Source: Candidatus Eisenbergiella merdavium
Lineage (GTDB): Bacteria; Bacillota; Clostridia; Lachnospirales; Lachnospiraceae
Direction of reading: 5' to 3'
Length of the DNA: 64,000 nucleotides
Assembly: GCA_019119595.1 (NCBI GenBank)
Contig: DWWS01000021.1
Location: 62,001 to 126,000 of the forward strand
Part shown: in pieces, positions 59,918-64,000 of the stretch
Position numbering within the stretch: the stretch's first letter is position 1
How the letters are laid out: each line of letters begins with the position of its first letter
Position numbers and translations under genes: made by a program
Notes under the pieces: generated by a model
What the model was told of the DNA's origin: nothing
What the model saw: the letters and a program-made list of their open reading frames with translations, nothing else
The model's database searches: none

Positions 59918-62074
59918 TTAATCATAGTTTTGCGTGAATTGCAAGGAATTTTTTCTGGTATGCTCAACACCGGCATCCGGATCGCGGTACTGTAGCACGA
60001 TCCCGGATTCGGGAGGCAGGGTAACCATCACCTTTCCCGCTTTGAGAGGATAGATCTCCGGCTCTGTGGAAAAACCGTTCCGGTTCGTCAGCATCAGGCG
60101 GGTCATCCTCGCCTCTCTCGGGATGCCGAGCTCCCAGACGGAAATCTCCTTCGTCACCTCATGATCGTTGTTGTTGATGAGGATGGCGGAATGATTGCCG
60201 CGGGTAAAGCGGGCGTAACCGATCATATTATAATCGGACAGCATCCACTTGATCGATCCGGTCTTAAACTCCTGATTTTCCCTGTGCATCCGGATCACCG
60301 CCTTATGGTAGGCGAGCATTTCCTGATCCTCTCTTCCCCAGGGATAGGTTCTGCGGTTGTCCGGATCGGTGAAGCCGCAGAGGCCGGCCTCATCGCCGTA
60401 GTAGATGGTGGGCGCGCCGGGCCAGGTCATCTGGATCAGCACAGCCTCCCGCATCACCGCTTTGTTCACACCCTCGTTCGCCGCCTCCGGCCCGAGGGTG
60501 TTCATCCGGCCCACCTTCCGGTTTGTGCGGGTCAGGAAACGGGAATGGTCATGATTGGAAAGCTCGTTCATGGCCACGAACAGGGAAGGCGTGGCAAAGC
60601 AGGCCGTGTGATAACCCATCGCTCCCCAGAAGCTTTCCGCATTTCCCAGAAGATCCTGCCTGTAATCGTCGCTGTGCTTCTGCATTCCCGTCAAAAACCA
60701 GGTGACCGGCTCCATAAAGGCATCGTAGTTCATCACGGTATCCCACTGATCCCCCTGCAGCCAGGAGGAAGGATCCCCATAATGCTCCGCCAGGATGATG
60801 GCGTTGGGGTTCGCGCTTTTCACCGCTCTGCGGAAGTCCCTCCAGAAGCGGTGGTTAAATTCCGGAGAACGCCCAAGGTCGGCCGCCACATCCAGTCTCC
60901 AGCCATCCGCATTGAAGGGCGGAGAAACCCATTTTGCCGCGATCCTCATGATATACTCGTACAATTCCCTGGAATTTTCATAATTCAGCTTGGGAAGCGT
61001 ATCGTGTCCCCACCAGCCGTCGTAGGTGGTGTTGTAGGGAAAACGATTCTCATCATGGAACATGAAAAAATTATGGTACGGGCTGTCCCTGTCGATAAAG
61101 GCGCCCTTTTCATAGCCTTCTCTGCCCTCGTAGATCCGCTCTCTGTCCAGCCATTTGTTAAAGGAGCCGCAGTGGTTGAACACGCCGTCGATGATCACGC
61201 GGATCCCTCTTTTGTGCGCCTCCTCCACCAGCTCGATAAAAAGCTGATTGCTGGCCTCCAGGTTCTTCGGGTTGGTCACCCGGTCGATATAGCGGGAGGC
61301 AAACCGGTTCTCCGTCTGCCAGTCCTCCAGGAGCGCGCCCTCGTCGCTGACGATCCTTCCCTTGTGGGGATCGATATTATCGTAATCCTGAATGTCGTAT
61401 CCGTGATTGGAGGGGGAGACGAACAGCGGATTGAAATAGATCACGTCAATCCCCAACTCCTGCAGGTAATCCATCTTGTCCAGAACGCCCTGCAGATCTC
61501 CTCCGTAAAAATTCCGCACATCCATCTGCGCCGGGTAGCGGTACCAGTCCTCCACCCGCACGGATTTATCGCCGATATAACGATATTCCCCCGTGAGCAC
61601 ATCATTGGAGGGATCCCCGTTACAGAACCGGTCCACCATGATCTGGTACATGACCGCGCCCTTCGCCCAGTCCGGCGTGGAAAATCCGGGAATGATGCAG
61701 AAATAGTAATGAGCCTCCGTCTGCTTCACCACGCCTCTGGTGTCATAGTAGCACCTGGCCCTGCCGGCCTGTATCTCAAAATAGTAGGTGATCTTCTCGT
61801 TATCAAGCTGGTGTTTTACTTCATAATAGTCAAAAAGGGAATCTGACGAAACCTTGAACATCAGATTCCTCTCTCCCTGACATACCAGAAACACACGGTC
61901 CAGATTGTTTTTCTTGGCCCGGAAACGTATGGTCACTTCACTGTATGGCGCCGGCTCTGCCGGTGAAATGAAATTTCCTGTCGTATCGCTGAATAAAGCT
62001 CTTTTACTGAGAACAGGACGCATGCTGGTGATATACTGGTGCTGTTCTCCCCGCAAAAACCTCTCAAACTTCAT
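59918..62074 (-). CDS. GH13 neopullulanase/cyclomaltodextrinase-like amylase
   Basis: This ~718-aa cytoplasmic enzyme degrades maltodextrins or pullulan. An N-terminal CBM34-like beta domain precedes the (beta/alpha)8 barrel with DGVFNHCG, the nucleophile in GWRLDVAADLG, the acid/base Glu in IILAEHYGDPSSWL and the third acid in NELSNHDHSRFL. A C-terminal beta domain follows. The start is set at ATG 62074, with AAAGGG upstream; GTG at 62080 is an alternative. High-GC host-type composition differs from the ICE. Confidence 0.93.
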   Translation of the reverse strand: MKFERFLRGEQHQYITSMRPVLSKRALFSDTTGNFISPAEPAPYSEVTIRFRAKKNNLDRVFLVCQGERNLMFKVSSDSLFDYYEVKHQLDNEKITYYFEIQAGRARCYYDTRGVVKQTEAHYYFCIIPGFSTPDWAKGAVMYQIMVDRFCNGDPSNDVLTGEYRYIGDKSVRVEDWYRYPAQMDVRNFYGGDLQGVLDKMDYLQELGIDVIYFNPLFVSPSNHGYDIQDYDNIDPHKGRIVSDEGALLEDWQTENRFASRYIDRVTNPKNLEASNQLFIELVEEAHKRGIRVIIDGVFNHCGSFNKWLDRERIYEGREGYEKGAFIDRDSPYHNFFMFHDENRFPYNTTYDGWWGHDTLPKLNYENSRELYEYIMRIAAKWVSPPFNADGWRLDVAADLGRSPEFNHRFWRDFRRAVKSANPNAIILAEHYGDPSSWLQGDQWDTVMNYDAFMEPVTWFLTGMQKHSDDYRQDLLGNAESFWGAMGYHTACFATPSLFVAMNELSNHDHSRFLTRTNRKVGRMNTLGPEAANEGVNKAVMREAVLIQMTWPGAPTIYYGDEAGLCGFTDPDNRRTYPWGREDQEMLAYHKAVIRMHRENQEFKTGSIKWMLSDYNMIGYARFTRGNHSAILINNNDHEVTKEISVWELGIPREARMTRLMLTNRNGFSTEPEIYPLKAGKVMVTLPPESGIVLQYRDPDAGVEHTRKNSLQFTQNYD

Positions 62075-62146
62075 ATACACTACACCCTTTCTCCCCTATT
62101 TTAACTGATTCCATTCTGACAATCAAGCGTTTACGGTCTTTAAAGT

Positions 62147-62174
62147 AAAAAAGACAGCCATGGCTGTCTTTTTT
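62147..62174. terminator. Perfect palindromic terminator
   Basis: AAAAAAGACAGCCATGGCTG continues to TCTTTTTT, a perfect palindrome with T runs on both strands. It lies 170 bases after ftsH and ahead of the amylase gene on the minus strand. Confidence 0.88.
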
Positions 62175-62345
62175 AGAGAAGGTATTTCTTATGGGGTATA
62201 GCAAAAACTATAATGTATTGGGGGGGGTTACGCATATTATAATAGCAGACCGCCCCGTTTTTGTACATTCTCAGAATTCACAAACTTCACAAATCAGAAC
62301 CTTCATTTTTATATAACATGCACAAAATCATATCTGTCTTAACGC

Positions 62346-64000
62346 TCATACATTCTCGAAGAACGGTTTTTCTTCTGCAAACAGCGCCTCAAACTCCGTC
62401 CGGCTGATCTTTTCCTTCTGCAGAAGCAGGTTCGCGCAGCTGTGGAGCACCTCCAGGTTCTCCCGGATCAGCTCCGTGGCCCTGGCGTAGCAGCCGTCGA
62501 TGATCTGCTTCACTTCTCTGTCGATCTCTCCGCTGATCATCTCGCTGTGGGCCTTGGCATGGGCCAGATCCCGACCGATGAATACCTCGTCGTCGTCATC
62601 GTCATAGCAGACCACGCCGATGTTTTCGGACATGCCGAAGCGGGTGACCATCATCCTCGCCATCTTGGTGGCCTTCTTGATGTCGCTGGAGGCTCCGGTG
62701 GTGATATCATCGAAGATAAGCTGCTCCGCGATGCGGCCGCCCAGGGATACCATGATCTCCTGCTCCATTCTTCCTCTGGTCATGAACATCTCATCCCGCT
62801 CAGGCAGAGGCATGGTGTAGCCCGCCGCGCCGTTTCCGGTGGGGATGATGGAAACCGTATAAACCGGCCCCACATCCGGGAGCACGTGAAACAGAATCGC
62901 ATGGCCCGCCTCGTGGAAGGCCGTGATCTTCTTTTCCTTATCCGTGATGATGCGGCTCTTTTTCTCGGTGCCGATGCCGACCTTGACGAAGGCCCTGCGG
63001 ATATCCTCCTGGGAGATATAGGCCCGGTTCGCCCCGGCCGCAAGAATGGCCGCCTCGTTCAGCAGATTTTCCAGATCCGCTCCGGTAAAGCCCGCTGTGG
63101 TCTGGGCCACCTGTTTGAGATCAACGTCCTCCGCCAGCGGCTTGTTCCTGGCGTGCACCTTCAGGATATCCTCTCTTCCGCCCACATCCGGCGCGCCAAC
63201 GGCGATCTTGCGGTCAAACCGTCCGGGACGCAGGATCGCGGGATCCAGAATATCCACCCGGTTCGTCGCCGCCAGCACGATGATGCCCTCGTTCACGCCG
63301 AAGCCGTCCATCTCCACAAGAAGCTGGTTCAGGGTCTGCTCCCTTTCGTCATGGCCGCCGCCCATTCCGGTGCCGCGCCTTCTTGCCACGGCGTCGATCT
63401 CGTCGATAAAAACAATGCAGGGAGAATTCTTCTTCGCGTCCTCAAAGAGGTCGCGGACACGGGAGGCTCCCACACCCACGAACATTTCCACGAAGTCGGA
63501 GCCGGAGATGCTGAAAAAGGGCACGTTCGCCTCTCCCGCGATCGCCTTGGCAAGAAGGGTTTTTCCCGTTCCGGGAGGGCCCTCCAGAAGGACGCCCTTG
63601 GGAATCCTCGCCCCCACCTTCGTGTATTTGGAGGGCTCTCTCAGGAAATCGATGATCTCCTCCAGATCCTCCTTTTCCTCCTTCAGCCCGGCCACGTCCT
63701 TCAGAGTGATCTTATTATCCTTGCCGGTACTCATCCTGGCGCGGCTCTTGCCGAAATTCATCATCTTGTTGCCGCTGGCCCCCGCTCCCGCGTTCTGAGC
63801 GTTCATCATCATGAAGAAAAAGATCATGATCACCGCTCCCAGCACCAGCACGGGAAGCATGTAGTTCATAAACCAGCTTTCCTGCGGCACATCCCGCACC
63901 AGCGGGTCCATATCATACTGCTCAAGCAGGCTGACTGCGTTCTCCACGTCGGTCACATAGGCCGTCCGGTTCCGCCCGTCCGAAAGCGATACCGTGACCG
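62346..64000 (-). CDS. ftsH: FtsH AAA+ membrane metalloprotease (5' partial)
   Basis: The 3' 552 codons are present and the frame continues past the window end ([20 protein letters not shown] reads on through the GTG at 63956). Visible parts are the end of the extracytoplasmic domain, the second membrane helix ([20 protein letters not shown]), Walker [21 protein letters not shown], Walker [11 protein letters not shown], the [23 protein letters not shown] and the zinc site HEAGH with the later Asp. It degrades membrane and regulatory proteins. It is a host housekeeping gene, GC-rich relative to the ICE. Confidence 0.96.
   Translation of the reverse strand, partial: VTVSLSDGRNRTAYVTDVENAVSLLEQYDMDPLVRDVPQESWFMNYMLPVLVLGAVIMIFFFMMMNAQNAGAGASGNKMMNFGKSRARMSTGKDNKITLKDVAGLKEEKEDLEEIIDFLREPSKYTKVGARIPKGVLLEGPPGTGKTLLAKAIAGEANVPFFSISGSDFVEMFVGVGASRVRDLFEDAKKNSPCIVFIDEIDAVARRRGTGMGGGHDEREQTLNQLLVEMDGFGVNEGIIVLAATNRVDILDPAILRPGRFDRKIAVGAPDVGGREDILKVHARNKPLAEDVDLKQVAQTTAGFTGADLENLLNEAAILAAGANRAYISQEDIRRAFVKVGIGTEKKSRIITDKEKKITAFHEAGHAILFHVLPDVGPVYTVSIIPTGNGAAGYTMPLPERDEMFMTRGRMEQEIMVSLGGRIAEQLIFDDITTGASSDIKKATKMARMMVTRFGMSENIGVVCYDDDDDEVFIGRDLAHAKAHSEMISGEIDREVKQIIDGCYARATELIRENLEVLHSCANLLLQKEKISRTEFEALFAEEKPFFENV

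Noticed and set aside
59656..59937. Small open frames across the tRNA cluster
   Set aside because: They run through tRNA-Leu and tRNA-Tyr sequences and have no ribosome sites.
60161..61846. Plus-strand open frame of 561 codons opposite the GH13 amylase
   Set aside because: It is the shadow of a strongly supported amylase on the other strand; composition is His/Val/Gly-rich without motifs.
63046..63798. Plus-strand frame opposite ftsH
   Set aside because: It mirrors the conserved AAA+ core of FtsH and has low-complexity Ser/Pro content.

Overview
The window is about 59.4 kb of an integrative and conjugative element (ICE), with its right end and about 4.6 kb of host chromosome at high coordinates. 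The host is a Gram-positive, low-GC-lineage anaerobe, most likely Lachnospiraceae (Clostridia). The evidence is strong AGGAGG ribosome sites, tRNAs without an encoded CCA, Tn916-type small regulators, a cyclic-lactone agr locus, a secretin-less Tad pilus, and sporulation-type regulators. This is inference from gene content, not a database match. The left end of the element lies outside the window.

Layout. 1-8784: conjugation core. A group II intron (LtrA with HNH) sits inside a VirB4 ATPase gene; then come three or four uncharacterised proteins, the VirD4 coupling protein and an S1-like protein. 8918-17189: cargo. It holds a small predicted R-S-E ADP-ribosyltransferase, a CXXX-repeat peptide (RiPP) operon (double-module radical SAM maturase, accessory protein, DUF3048 lipoprotein, ABC exporter, 57-aa precursor with eight Cys), and an AT-rich two-gene membrane module. 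A 45-bp site occurs on both sides of the RiPP and membrane cargo (9481 and 17190); the right copy leads into the promoter of the next operon. 17357-30300: a complete Gram-positive Tad (Flp) pilus locus (pseudopilins, secreted protein, prepilin peptidase, CpaB, CpaE, CpaF, TadB, TadC, Flp pilin, two micropeptides), ending in a 1157-aa coiled-coil surface protein.

30381-42104: regulatory and maintenance genes. These are two sigma factors, a SpoVT/AbrB regulator, a type III toxin-antitoxin locus (tandem-repeat RNA plus ToxN/AbiQ-like toxin), SSB, and a MoxR ATPase / XRE / VWA-zincin cassette. 42336-49273, minus strand: serine recombinase with a 59-bp dyad, Tn916-like regulators, an AT-rich agr quorum-sensing operon whose response regulator is frameshifted, ParM/ParR partition and a PIN-domain toxin-antitoxin pair. 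49342-57111, minus strand: replication/recombination operon (CHC2 primase, putative annealing protein, RecD2, YqaJ exonuclease, two unknowns). 57737-59361: excisionase and tyrosine integrase, facing a tRNA-Leu gene.

59399-64000 holds tRNA-Leu, a 42-nt 5' half of a second tRNA-Leu, tRNA-Tyr, a GH13 amylase and the 3' part of ftsH. The element thus combines a type IV secretion core, a type-IV-pilus-like Tad system that could promote cell contact, a peptide natural product, quorum sensing and several stability systems. The most rewarding parts are the CXXX peptide operon, the ADP-ribosyltransferase, the ICE-borne Tad pilus with its giant coiled-coil protein, the type III TA, the MoxR/VWA/zincin cassette and the tRNA-Leu junction.
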